From: Anomaloglossus baeobatrachus
Taxonomy: Eukaryota > Chordata > Amphibia > Anura > Aromobatidae
Assembly (NCBI RefSeq): GCF_048569485.1
Contig: NC_134358.1
Location: forward strand, 550,494,097 to 550,558,096
DNA: 64,000 nucleotides
Reading direction: 5' to 3'
Positions within the stretch are counted from its first letter, which is position 1, and every line of letters starts with the position of its first letter. Shown one piece after another: positions 36,501 to 50,700 of the stretch. The translations under genes were made by a program, and so were the position numbers. A model generated the notes under the pieces. The model worked only from the letters and a program-made list of their open reading frames with translations, was not told the origin of the DNA and ran no database searches.

Positions 36501-39500
36501 CTTCTCTCTACTAGAATTTTGCAGCTCAATTTGACGCATCCAAAGCTGGCGGTGATCCCGGCCCTCAGGTGAGAACCATACATATTGCAAAATAGTGCTT
36601 GTAAGGCCGGTTCTGGGTTTTATCTTGCCATAGATGTAGCTAGTGATAGCATAGCTTGATGCTCATTTAAGGCGGATGAAGATGGGTCTTCGGGTTGGCA
36701 GCTGCAATACCCATACTGTTTACTTGATCGAGCCCATATTTAGTATATGGATATTTTAGAGAACTAGAAATAGTAAAAAAATATAGATCAGATATTACTA
36801 AGGAGTTGCTAACAATAAATCACATTTTATTTTGTTTTGTAGGGTATCATGGGACCAAGAGGCCCTCCAGGATCCAACGGACCACCTGTAAGTATATCAC
36901 TATCTAACAGACTATATGTGCTAATATTTTTAAAATAATGAATAGGTTTGGTTAAAAAAAATTATGGGGAACTCACAAAAAGAAGTAGCTTTAAGATTAG
37001 GAATATTGCAGAGCTGGAACTAATAAGCGATAACTGGGATAAGGGAGGTGAAGCTTCAGAATATATTGTTCTCCCTATAGATCTACATCGGGGAGAAGGG
37101 AGGATGAAGTTATTGTATAGGGAGTAATGTAAGGAGGCTTTATAGTAAGAGAGGAGGAAATCTCCGGGGTAAGGGTAATGGAGAATTTGGACAAAGGTAA
37201 TGAACTTTGGACATGGTTGTAAAGCTCGGTGGTTAACTGTGATTTATATTCATTGAATAGGGTAGGATTGCTTTGGGGTAAGGGTAAAGTAACCATTGGA
37301 TAGAGTGAAGGTGATACAATTTTTGGATAAGGGTAGCCAAAATTCTGGGTTAAGGGTGATGTAGCTTTTGGATAAGGATAGAAATCCCTGGGGTAAGGGT
37401 GATGTAGCTTTTGGATAAGGGTAGCAAAGATTTGGGGTATGGGTGATGCTATTCTAGGATAAGGTTAGGGTGGTAAAGCTCTGGATAGATATTTTAAGTA
37501 AGGATCGCTCTGGAGTAAGGGTGATAGAAATTTTGGATGAGTAGCTCTGGAGTAAGGGTGATAGAATTTTTGGTTAAGGGTAGGTCAGGAGCAAGGGTGA
37601 TGGAAATTTTGGATAAGGGTAGCTCTGGAATAAGGGTGATAAAATCTTTGGATAAGGGTAACTATGGAGTAAGGGTGATAGAAATATTTGGGTAAGGGTA
37701 GCTCTGGAGTAAAGGTAATACAAATTTTGGATAAGGGTAGTCAGGAGCAAACGTGATGGAAATTTTGGATAAGGGTAGCTCTGGAATAAGGGTGATAAAA
37801 TCTTTGGATAAGGGTAACTCTGGAGTAAGGGTGATAGAAATATTTGGGTAAGGGTAGCTCTGGAGTAAAGGTAATAGAAATTTTGGATAAGGGTAGTCAG
37901 GAGCAGACGTGATAGAAATTTTGGATAAGGGTAGCTTGGGAATAACGGGATAGAAATTTTGGATAAGGATAGCTCTGGAGTAAGGGTGATAGAAATTTTG
38001 GATAAGGGTAGCTCTGGAGTAAGGGTGATAGAATTGTTGGATAAGGGTAGCTCTGGAGCAAGAGTAATAGAAATTTTGGATAAGGGTAGTTTTGGAATAA
38101 GCGTGATAAAAATTTTGGATAAGGGTAGCTCTGGAATAAGGGTGATTACAAATTTTGGATAAGGGTATAAAGGCTCTGGGGTTAGAGCGATAGAAATTTT
38201 GAATAAGGGTAGCTCTAGAGTAAGAGTGATAGAAATTTTTGATAAGGGTATAAAGGCTCTGGGGTAAGAGTGATAGAAATTTTGAATAAGGATGTAAAAT
38301 CTTTGGAGTAAGGATGATAGATATTTTCGATAAGGTTAGGTCAGGAGAAAGGGTGATAGAAATTTTAGGTAAGGGTGGCTCTTGAGTAAGGGTGATAGAT
38401 ATTTTGGATAAGGGTAGCTCTGGAATAAGGGGATAGATATTTTGGACAAGGGTAACTCTTGAGTAAGGGTGATAGAAATTTTGGATAAGGCTAGCTCTGG
38501 AATAAATTAAATTTCTGGCATAAGCGTTATGTAGATTTTGTATAGTAAAGCTGTAGATGGTAATGATGGATTTCTTAGATAGAGGTGCTAAATTAAGGAA
38601 GAGAAATTACAGAAAGTTTTGGGGAAAAGGTAATAAAGCTCATGGATCAGAATCCTGTGTGTCTGGAATAGGGGCTATGAAGCATTTGTATGAGGATCAT
38701 GTAATGTAAGGCACATGTAGGAGACAAATATATAGTAATCATGGGATGAGTAATGAGATTTTGGGATAAGTGTTAACACAGTTCTCAAAAAAGGAACATA
38801 AGGGACAATGTATACTTGCTATGCAGAGGATTCTTTTAATGGCGGCTACCATTACTGGACAGATGCTTTTATCTATCATTCATTCCCTTTCTAATCTTTT
38901 TGGTGTTTTTTGTAGGGTTCTCAAGGTTTCCAAGGACTGGCAGGAGAGCCTGGTGAACCCGGTCAAACTGTAAGTTCCTCATAAAAAATAATATTAACAC
39001 ATTATGAAGTTAAAGAAGAAGAAAGTTAAAAATGATATTCCCATCAACGTCACATCTTTTTGTATTTTTAGGGTCCCGTAGGTTCCAGAGGCCCCTCTGG
39101 ACCCCCAGGAAAAGCCGGTGATGATGTAAGTTCTGAGGATCAAGTTGTGAGATTCTAAGTTATTATAATATTACTATTAGTTGTGTTAATTAAAATTGTA
39201 TTTTGCTTTGGTAATTTTAGGGTCACTCTGGCAAATCTGGAAGACCTGGCGAGAGAGGCCCAGTTGGTCCTCAGGTATGAGATCAACACTTCCATATCTC
39301 AGTCCTCTGTGTTTATCCCTTTGACTTGCCATTTGAGGGGCTCCATCAACCAAAACTGAAATTTTAAATGGACTTGCAAAGTTTTAAGGGTCCATTATTC
39401 GTCATTACCTTATATTAATTGGCATCGTGAACCCACCAAGAATCTACCCCAAGAGATGGTCCATTTGCATTATGAAGCAGATTATTCATTTTGTATTATG

Positions 39501-41632
39501 GAGCAGTATGGCAAAAATGGTTGAGGTTCTCCAAACTATGAAAGTGCTCATTGGTTTCAATCCTTCGATCCAGATAATAATGCAGGCCCTACCCACCCAC
39601 CAAAAATCTACCCTAAGAGATGGTCCATTTGTACTTATGAATGGAGCCAGTATGGGAAAAATGGTTGAGGTTCTCCAAACTATGAAAGTGCTCAATGGTT
39701 TCAACCATTCGATCCAGATATTGATGCAGGCCCTATCCCTAAACAATATATCCAGATCATTAAAAAAGAGATATTAATGTAAAGTGTGGTCCGTTATTAT
39801 CTTTTAGGGTGCCCGTGGCTTCCCTGGAACTCCTGGTCTCCCTGGATTCAAAGGCATTAGAGTAAGTATTATTCTTATTTTATGGGGGCAACACAGGGCT
39901 ATATGAGTTCTATCACTTCCGGTAGAATGACGTAACTCATGTGGGTGGTGGACTATGTTCAAAACTTTGGATTGGGGCCCCTCCACTTTTGTGGAGGAGT
40001 AAAAAAGAGAATATGTGTATAGATCTATCTCTGATAAGTTCTGTCATGATGACAGTGATGTATTTTTACATTGTAGTATACGACATGTCACTGACTTGTG
40101 ATGTGGGCCGGTACTGATGTAGGTAGCGCCAAGGACCCACATTCATTTTAGACTACCAAAACCCGTTGATTTTGGCCTTACTCTTCACTAGTGTCTTGGG
40201 AGAGTATAGAGGCCATGTTGAACTCACCAGATCTTCTTGTTCTCAAAGGGTATAGCCACCACTAGAAGTGATTATCAGCAAGTTTGGGCATATATAGGGG
40301 GTGTTGGGTGGGGTCACTGTTATCCGATTGTGATCACAAGTGAGATGAGGATGACCTTTTTGTACTGGGTCTTCTCCAGTGGTGCTGGCCATGGGACATT
40401 GCCCCACTTGCCCCTTCTTATTTGGCATCCGGTACTGATGTAGATAGTGCCAAGAACCCACATTAATTTTAGACTTGACCAAACCTATTGATTTTGGCTT
40501 TAATATGTGTGCTGGGGCTGCCTTACTCTCCATAAGGGTCTTGGGAGAATAGAGTGACCATGTTGAACTCACTGGATCTTTTTGTTTTCAAAGGGTATAG
40601 CCACCACTAGAAGTGATTAGCAGCACGTTTGGCCATATTTAGAGGGTGTTGGGTGGGGTTACTGTTATCCGATTGTGATCACAAGCTGAGATGAGGATGA
40701 CTTTTTGTGCTGGGTCTTCCCAAGTGGTGCTGACCATGGGACATTGGCCTACCTGCCCCTCCTTATTCGCAATACAAGAGTACAATCTACCAGTTAATTT
40801 AATGCTTTGGTTTTGCTTGGCAGATGGATGAACTGACCTTTTTCATTTATTTCAGGGACACACTGGCAGTGATGGACAGAAGGGAGTTTCTGGTGCCTCT
40901 GGTAATAAGGTATCTATTCTTATCATCAACAATGGATGGACACTTGGCTATCAACTCTAAAAAAATGAGTGGGAAATGTAAATATTTTTGACAGCAGTAG
41001 AAAAACAAAGAAATGTTAGGATCGAAGCATAAACTAGTAAATGGGACCGCAACCTGCTCTGCATTAAAAGGGTAAAAAAGTATAAAACAATTATATAGCA
41101 CAATAGCAATCAAGATGGCGGGTGGGAAATTCAGTTCTCACTGATTGTAGCCTATTAATCCTGTTAAGCCGCGGTCTTGAATGATGTAGTATGAGATCCT
41201 GTATAACCTCATTTACTAAACAATACAAGATTAGCAAAACAATGACTGAATTCAAACACAGCGCCACACCTTTTCACAGGTTGGACCTGGTATTGCAGCT
41301 CAGTTCTAATCATTTTGGTATTCAAGTTCAGCTCCCTTTAATAAAACTAGACAGGAGTTTTTAGTTTCTGCATGACTTAAAGCTATTGAATATATTTATA
41401 TCCAGAAAGGCAGGAAGTTATGTCACAATAATGGATATTATGGGGCAGGGCCTGACTACGATTACACTAAACTCACATCAGTAATGGTTGTTTATGTATG
41501 TACATATTTTATTTTTCCTATAGGGTGAGAATGGTGCCAATGGTGAAAATGGATCCCCAGGTCAGGCTGTAAGTATTAAATTTACATAGTTTTTCTATTA
41601 TTATTTTTATAATAATAATAATAATAATAATA

Positions 41633-41714
<82 letters not shown>

Positions 41715-44700
41715 TTAATATTGTTATTATTATTATTATTATTACATGTTATTGTTTTACTATATTATAATATTATTTCTTTACTATTTTGGTCTTTTCA
41801 TAATTTTACTATATTATTATTATTATTATTATTGTATTATACTATTTATATTGAATTAACACATTATTATTATTATTATTATTATTGTATTATACTCTTT
41901 ATATTTAGTTAAAATTATTACTATTATTATTAATAATAATAATACATGTTATTGTTTTACTATATTATAATGCTATTTCTTGACAATTTTTTGTATAATA
42001 AAATTCTATTATCATTATTATCATTATATTTATTACTCTATAATACTATTTATATTTGATTAACATATTATTATTATATTTTATTATCATACAGTAAGAT
42101 AACATTTTATATGTTAATTAAATATAAATAGTATAATACAGTAATAAATATAAAGACAATAATATAATTTTCTTACACAACAAATCGTCAAGAAGTAACA
42201 TTATAATATAGTAAAAATAAAATGTAAGAATATTTTGTTGACTATTATTTTATTTTGTTTCTTATCATTATATTATATTGATATTGGTAATAGATTGTAT
42301 TATTACTTTATTTACTACTTTATTTTTTCACTATATTATTATAATATTTTAACTTTTTTACCTTTTTTAATTTTGATATAAATTCTATATTTTTACATTT
42401 TTTTTTGTAAATATGTATCTATTTTAGTTATTCTTACTAGTATAGTAATAATATAGTAATGTCTAAATTATAAAATGTCTAAAATAATAATTCTAATGTC
42501 TTCTACATTGTTTCCATTTTAGATTATATTTAATATAAATACTAACATATTTTTTTTTCTGCGTTTATATTAAAGGGTGCTCGTGGTCTCCCTGGTGAGA
42601 GAGGTCGTATTGGATCATCAGGCCCCGCTGTAAGTAAATTAATACACTAAAATAATCACTTTTTAAAAATATTAATTAATTAGACAAAATGATACAGAAA
42701 TATTGTAAACTATTACCGTAGTAGTACTCATATTAATAATTATATTCCATAAAACTGTTACATTTGAAGACCAGAGTTTACGACTTTATGTCAGAGATGG
42801 ACACTTGGCGGTATAGGGGAGTGTTGGCTCTCTCGTTGCCTCCTCCCCATTTAAGACCACCCATTTTTAGGCAGGGTTTACATAAACCCAACCTCTTTGG
42901 CCTTAATTTTCCAGGATAGTTTTTGAAAATTTGGGACAGTCCAAAAAAGTTCAGGATTGTTGGTAACGATAGATCAGCTGACATAATTTTAGCATTGATT
43001 GGAAGTATTGGCATTTATATAGCAGAGAGGGCACCAAAGCAGAACCCAAAATGGGGCACTGGGTGGCTCTTTCCATCGTGTCCTAATATTCAAAGTTTCT
43101 TAGAATCAAAAAGAGCAGCAGTGTCATCCAGTGGCTGTTTTCTTTTTGCTTACTGCCTAAGTTGGGTCACTTCTTCACAGGGGCCCCATTGTAGTAAGAT
43201 GACCAACGATGGAAGGCATGTCCCTGAAACCTGTCATAGAGGAAGCTTCCATATATACCAACAGTTGATTGCGTTCCGTAATATCTAACTTTGGTCTCTT
43301 TTTTTTTAACAGGGTGCCCGCGGAAGTGACGGTAGCGGTGGCCCAGTCGGACCCGCTGTAAGTATACAATGTATATAAAATGTCTATGCTAATGAGTAGA
43401 ATTGGAATCATGTCATAGTATGTGTGAGATTTTCTTGTTATCCTCTAATATAAAAATATATGTATCAGTATACAGCAAAAAAGAAAATTGCCCCAAAAAA
43501 ATGGGAAATGGCCTTTCTTCCCATGGGAACTAACTTGGGTTAGAATTAATAAATAGGGCAAAAAAATTGTAAATGGACTCTTATCCCATGGGAACCTACT
43601 TGGGTTAGAATAAATAAATATTTTTATTAGGTTAAGTTTTGGGGGCAGTTCTTCTTTAATATATGACTTTTTACTGATATTCAACTGTTTTATCTCATCC
43701 AGGGCCCAATTGGCTCAGGTGGCTCCCCTGGTCTCCCCGGTGCTCCCGGTGCCAAGGTAAGTTGTATATTTAGTGAAGTCTTACATAATATGGATGTAAA
43801 AAAATTTGAGAGGGGGATCTTGGTGCAACTTTATAATTGGCTTGTGACATCTTGACAGGGTGAAATCGGACCTTCTGGTAACAATGGCCCAATTGGTGCT
43901 GCTGGAGGAAGAGGTGAACCCGGACCCCCTGGCTCTGTTGGTCCCGCTGGACCCGCTGTAAGTAACTTCCTGCATTTTAACTACTAAAAAATATCATTTG
44001 TGAATTAGAACTTTATTAACACAATTTTATCATTTTTTAGGGCAACCCCGGTAACAATGGTGTCAACGGAGCAAAGGGTGCAGCTGTAAGTATATGTCTG
44101 GATTGTATTGGTTAAAAGGGGATATCTATGGGCTGTGAGTGGTCTTAACATTCAGACTCTAGCACCAAGATTTAAGGTTCCTGAGTTAGGTTCCTAACTC
44201 AGAATTTTACCAGTAAGTAAGCCACCATTGACCTCCATGCTATTGGCAAGAAAATGATGCATTTTATGGAACCTTGTGGGGGTATTATTATAGGGTGATA
44301 TGCAAAAATTAACATGCTTTTATTACATTTCAGGGTCTTCCAGGTGTAGCTGGTGCTCCTGGTCTGCCTGGTGGTCGTGGCATTCCTGGACCTGCTGGAC
44401 CTTCTGGACCTGCTGGAGCAAGAGGTCTTTCTGTAAGTGGCATTAGTATGTGCATACGGCCATATAGCATAATAGTGTGTCAGTTCTTCTGCTATATTCA
44501 TGATAATTTTTTTTTTTTTTTCACAGGGAGATCCTGGTGTTGCTGGTTCTAAGGGAGATAGCGGAGCAAAGGGTGAGCCTGTAAGTAACAGCAATCATAT
44601 CATAATAATTTGTTGATTTATTATAATAATGACATCCCGATAATTTATATATCCATTCTTTAGCTTTTCTCAATACTTATCATGGTTTCTTTTTTTTATT

Positions 44701-47700
44701 GCAGGGTAGTGCTGGTCCTTCTGGCCCTGCCGGTCCTTCTGGAGAGGAAGGAAAGAGAGGACCCAATGGTGAGGCTGGATCTTCTGGTCCCGCTGGAAAT
44801 GCTGGAATTAGAGTAAGTATGCTCTGCAATTCCTATTGATGATTAAGAATGAATAAATTGCCTCAAATATCAGAGCCCAGATGTGATATCTGAATTATTT
44901 CATAGTTAAGTGACGTTATATAGATGACATCTTTTTTTGTGCGATACACATGTATCATTATACATATCCAGATTACATTGGAAACTTATACTACACAAAT
45001 AATTTACTATGAAAATGGTCAGGAGTGGTCAATACTGTATATTATCATAGTTTGAAGAGCTGCTATAGGTGTCCATACACATAAGATGAAATCATCCAGC
45101 CAATCAAAATATTTACTGTGAAAATGGTCAGTACTGTATATTATCACAATTTGAAGATCTGCTAAAGGTGTCCATAAATATAGGATGAAAGTTGATCAAA
45201 TCTGTTGATTTATGTGTAAGATATATCCCAACTTTTGCCTAAAGGCAAGTTTTGCTGAAAAGAAGAATTGGGCATGTTACTTTTCAATATGCCCAATCCT
45301 TTCTTTCTACAGGAGATTAGCCGAAATAAATGAAAAAAAGTCTAAAAGCAGCTTTTTCCCTTCTCCCCACTAAATTTGCCAGTAGGGAGGAAAGATCTTT
45401 GGCTGAATCAACATTAGCGTTAAGCTGCCAGTTATAGATACATGCTGTGTAGTCTGGGGCTTTCTACACTATTACAATGGTATTCAAAACCTAACTTGTG
45501 TCTTGCTTATTTTAGGGTGTTCCTGGAACCCGTGGTCTGCCTGGACCTGATGGTAGAGCTGGTGGCATTGTAAGTTAACTTGAAAACTAAATTATCCAAA
45601 CATTTATTCTTATTTAAAGCCAGTTTAATCCATAACTTGATTTTAATTTTAGGGCCCAGCTGGTAATCGTGGTGCTTCTGGTGCTCCTGGAGCAAGAGGT
45701 GCCAATGGAGATGCTGGACGCCCTGGAGAGCCCGGTCTTGTTGGAGCTAGAGTAAGTTAATCTTTCCTTAATCTATAAACCTCTCCTTTGTGTTCCATGG
45801 GATGTTATGGATTTACTAATTGATAATCCTATTGTTTTAGGGTCTTCCTGGTTTCTCGGGAAGCACTGGTCCTGGTGGCAAAGAAGGTCTTGCTGTAAGT
45901 TTAGTACTATTTTCATTTATTTATGCACCACCATATTCCACAGAGCATTACAGACATGATCATCTCTGACCCCATTGGGGTTCCTAACATATTTTCATTA
46001 TCACTATGTCTTTGGAGTGTGGGGGGAACATACAAACTTCGTGCAGATGTCATCCTGGGTGGGATTTGTTTTTTTATGCTTGGTCTAGAGTAGTTAAGTA
46101 ACCATAGTTAAAGGTTGCATTTTGAAGTAGACCATCAGCCTCAAAAAATTGATGACCACTAATATTATTTCATCTATGCTCTATTTTATGCTTACCTGTT
46201 TGTCTTATGTTCAAGGGTCCCCAAGGTATTGAAGGCCGCTCTGGTCCTTCTGGTCCAGCTGGTCCAAGAGGAGAACCTGGTAGCATTGGATTCCCTGGAC
46301 CCAAAGGTCCAAATGTAAGTATTCTATTGAAATATAACATTTAGTGTAATTGAACGACAAATAACCATACATGAGTTTAATCCCGATGTCTTCTCCACCC
46401 AGGGTGAGCCTGGAAAGAATGGAGAGAAAGGAAACCAAGGTCCCTCTGGAAACAGAGTAAGTACAATATCTAAAGTGAATCACTAAAGCAGTGAGCTGTA
46501 CATAGGCAGAAAACGAGAGGCCTAGTTCAGATAGTATAAAGTTTATTTCCTATTAGAAGACACCACAAATTGGTAACACATTTTTGCTAAAAAAAAATAT
46601 AATTAGCGGGCGACAGATGAGCCATTTGCTAGTTATCGCTGGTGAAGTCTAGCTTATTGTCATTATAGACCTCAAGTCCTGATTTTTTTGTAATGACAGT
46701 GAAATTCAGTGAATGTTTTTTTTATTTTCTTAATTTCATTGTATTTGTTTTTAGGGAGCCCCAGGTCCCGATGGAAACAATGGAGCCCAAGGTCCAGCAG
46801 GCGTTGGCGTAAGTTGAATTTTCTAATACTTTATACACCTTTTGCTAAACACCGCAATACAAAACTTCTATCCAGAGAAAGATCTAAGATAAGGAATATT
46901 TCCTACATTTGATTTCTAGGGTAACACAGGAGAAAAGGGTGAACAAGGTCCATCTGGTGCCTCAGGTTTCCAGGTAAGAACTTCTGACCATTCTCTCACT
47001 ACAATATTAAGAATTGTATCTCGATCCATGCATACAATCATTAACCGCTGTTCATTCTGTGTCAATAGGGTCTGCCAGGTCCCGGTGGTCCTCCAGGAGA
47101 AGTTGGGAAACCCGGTGAAAGAGTAAGTTGGAAATTAATGGAAATTTGCAGTCGTCTAGTAGTCACCAGTTATGGGTTTGGTTACATCTTGCCCATTTAT
47201 TTTATTAAATCAGATATTATCAGATATTTGTTATTATTATTATTTCCCATGTTCCGTAGAAGTATCCAAAGTTTTGTGTCCTCAATGGGTGCTGTAATCT
47301 AAGCTCCCAATGTAAAAGTATTGGGGACACTTTCATAGGTAGAAAATCTACCAGGATGTTTTTCAGAAAAGAAAAACTATATGGGGTGGGGGGAACATAC
47401 ATCCTCAAAGTAGTTATTGTCTTGGAGGATTTGGGTGCTAACCACCAAGCAATCAAATAACATCAGAAGAGTTTTATGATATGTAGTCATGTTCTCCATG
47501 ACCAGTAGTATATACATACACTGTAGGCTGCAGTTCCTTGGATGATCTCTGTTGGTGTACTCTACAGGGAATCTCCTCTTTTACAGATTGACTACTTCAT
47601 ATTCATTGAAGAAAGACTTGACCGTTACTACTTTTCCCATATTAACTAATATATTTTTTATTTATTCTAGGGTGCCCCTGGTGATTTTGGCCCTGCTGGT

Positions 47701-50700
47701 GTTGCTGGTACAAGAGTGAGTATTTCATTAAATTATTCTGGCTTTCTTCCACCCTCTATCGCCATCATATATCTCTATATAAAACTTTTCCATGTATTAA
47801 TTAGTCTGTAAAAAAAATTCCATGTTGCATAATACTATTACTACTATTGCTTTCTAGGGTGAGCGTGGTAACCCTGGTGAGAGCGGAGCCGCTGGCCCAC
47901 TCGGAGCCCTCGGACCTCGTGGACCAACTGGTGCCCCCGGAACTGATGGAAACAAAGTAATTTTTTGTGGCTTTATTATTATTATTATTATTATTTAAAA
48001 AATATTCAATTGCTTAAAAAAATGCAACTTTTTGGAAAACAGAAGTACAATAATACCACACTAAATCATGGGCATGTTTCATGATTGAAAATTACCATTA
48101 TCTATAGCCTTATTGCAGGCATTGGTACTCAACTGTTGCAGCCAAATTAGAATTATGCAAGTAATCGCTGCAATCATTTTTGTGATAGTGGTATATATTA
48201 TGCAAGTAGTTGCTGCAATCATTTTTGTGATAGTGGTATATATATGTGTCATTAATCATAAAATATGGATTTATTAGCCACCTACAACCATAGTGTTTAA
48301 TTACTGATCCAGATAATTCACAATTACTTTAAATATCAGATTCAGAAAAATTATGACAGTGGTCCCGTAGGTAGTTGGTGATCATAAATTATTATATTTT
48401 TCACAAATTAACCTAGTGACCAAAAAAAATAATTTACCCAAATATGATTGTGGCATCCACTGTAAATTTTTCATGGTTTAATGACGCTACATTGACGACA
48501 TTTTCTTTGTCTGATACATATGTATGTCTAAACTCATCGATATTACCTTGGATGTATGGTTATAGATATAGTACACTAATATGTTTGAGAAAAAGAGTGA
48601 TTGATCGAGCGAAAATGCATAAATTGTGTACTATGTTAGGTCTAGTGTAGAGATAGGAGCATGACAGGGGAGTTAAGAACAAATAAAAGGTCATATCTCA
48701 TGTTCTGAACATCATGAGTCCTATAATAGGTAACAGGGCCTATGCAATCATAACACAGTATGTCAGTTTTAAATTTTTCTATGGATTCTACATTGTAATG
48801 ATGTAACTCATTTGTTTCCAGGGAGAGCCTGGTGCTGGTGGTCTGAATGGAGCTCTTGGACCCTCAGGCCCTGGTGGAATCCCAGGAGAGAGAGGTACCG
48901 CTGGAATCCCAGGACCCAAGGGTGAAAAGGTAACTTGTTTTTAAAAAATGCTGTGTTACATGACACCCAGTATTTGGAGTATTGGAATATTGATATTGGC
49001 CCTTTCCATAGAACCAAGCCAAGACTGGTGAAAATACTCAATATGTCTATTTGATCCACAGGGTGATGCTGGCAATTCTGGAGATTATGGTAGCCCTGGA
49101 AGAGATGGTGCTCGTGTGAGTATATTGAAATCTTTAATTTGAGTTCTCCCAACTCTATGATTTCTATAATACATTCCTCCCTGACCCGATACTGCTTCCT
49201 AAATATATTGTATATAGTACTAAAATGCAGCATGTTTTATTTTATGAGTCTAACTAAATTGTATGATAACATGCTAAAAAATGCACTCCATCACAACTCT
49301 ACACTAATATGTGCAGTACCCAACTCTACAATGTAGGAACACATAACTCTACATTATTATGTACCCAACTCTCATTATTTCATGTGTACACAAACCCAAC
49401 TCTACATTATTACGTACCCAACTCTTAGTATTTCATGTGTACCCAAACCCAACGCTACATTATTACGTACCCAACTCTCAGTATTTCATGTGTACCCAAA
49501 CCCAACTCTACATTATTACGTACCCAACTTTTAGTATCTCATGTGTACCCAAACCCAACTCTACATTATTAGATACTCAACTTTTAGTATTTCATGTGTA
49601 CCCAAACTCAACTCTACATTATTACGTAGACATCTCTCAGTATTTCATGTGTACCCAAACCCAACTCTACATTATTACGTACCCAACTCTCATTATTTCA
49701 TGTGTACCCAAACCCAACTCTATGCTCATATATACCCAACTGTACAATATCCGATATGTACCCAAACCCAACTCTACCTTAATACGTACCCAATTGTTAA
49801 TATCAGATATAAATCCATACCCATTCCAATTTTACTACCCTACACTAATCATCCGGTTTGGGTCAAATACCGGATAACACATCCTAGATATCTCAGCTGG
49901 GAACTGTTTTTCTAAGAGAAGGAAATTTACATACAGGAGAGCTTTGATCACCCACCATAAATTTACATGGTTTGGTTTTTGCCATAATAGTTGTGGTCTG
50001 TGGCTTCTGTTTAGTAGTAATTGATCCCATTAGCACCTGAAATCTTTGAGGACTTTTTCCTGTATTCTGTTTCTGATCCCATCGCTCTGACATTGTTTCC
50101 TTATATTGCTTTGTATAGGGTCCCGCCGGTGCTGCTGGTGCCCCCGGTCCAGCTGGAGGTCCTGGTGACAGGGTAAGGATGTAATGTGGATACAATACAA
50201 GAATCCATTTCCCTATACTATTACACTACAATTATTATATCTTCTGGCTTTAATATTTGTTTTCTTTTTTTTTTAGGGTGAATCTGGACCTGCTGGTCCT
50301 TCTGGTAATGCTGGTCCCCGTGGTGCTCCTGTAAGTGTTACCCTTTATAATACAGTAAATTGATTTATGTACCCCAGGAATAGACAAACATTAAACTGAT
50401 CATTTTCCTTCTTTTAATCTATCTAGGGTGAACGTGGTGAAGCTGGTCCCGCTGGTCCTACTGGTTTTGCTGGACCTCCTGTAAGTAATTGGACTTTTAA
50501 AGTACCGTCCAATGGTTTCAACGCTACTAACTGTAATTATAATAGACTAATATAAATATACATTATGTTCCCTAGGGTGCTGCTGGTCATGCTGGAGCTA
50601 AGGGAGAAAGAGGTCCAAAGGGAGTCAAAGGAGAACTTGGTTCTGGTGGCCCACTTGGTCCCGCTGGAGCTGTTGGACCTGCCGTAAGTAACTTATTCTT

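Noticed and set aside
39427-39777. 116-codon ORF in col1a2 intron 10
   Set aside because: It spans a two-copy tandem repeat and has no splice or protein support.
49359-49915. Overlapping ORFs of 172 and 124 codons in intron 33
   Set aside because: Produced by the 53-bp minisatellite.
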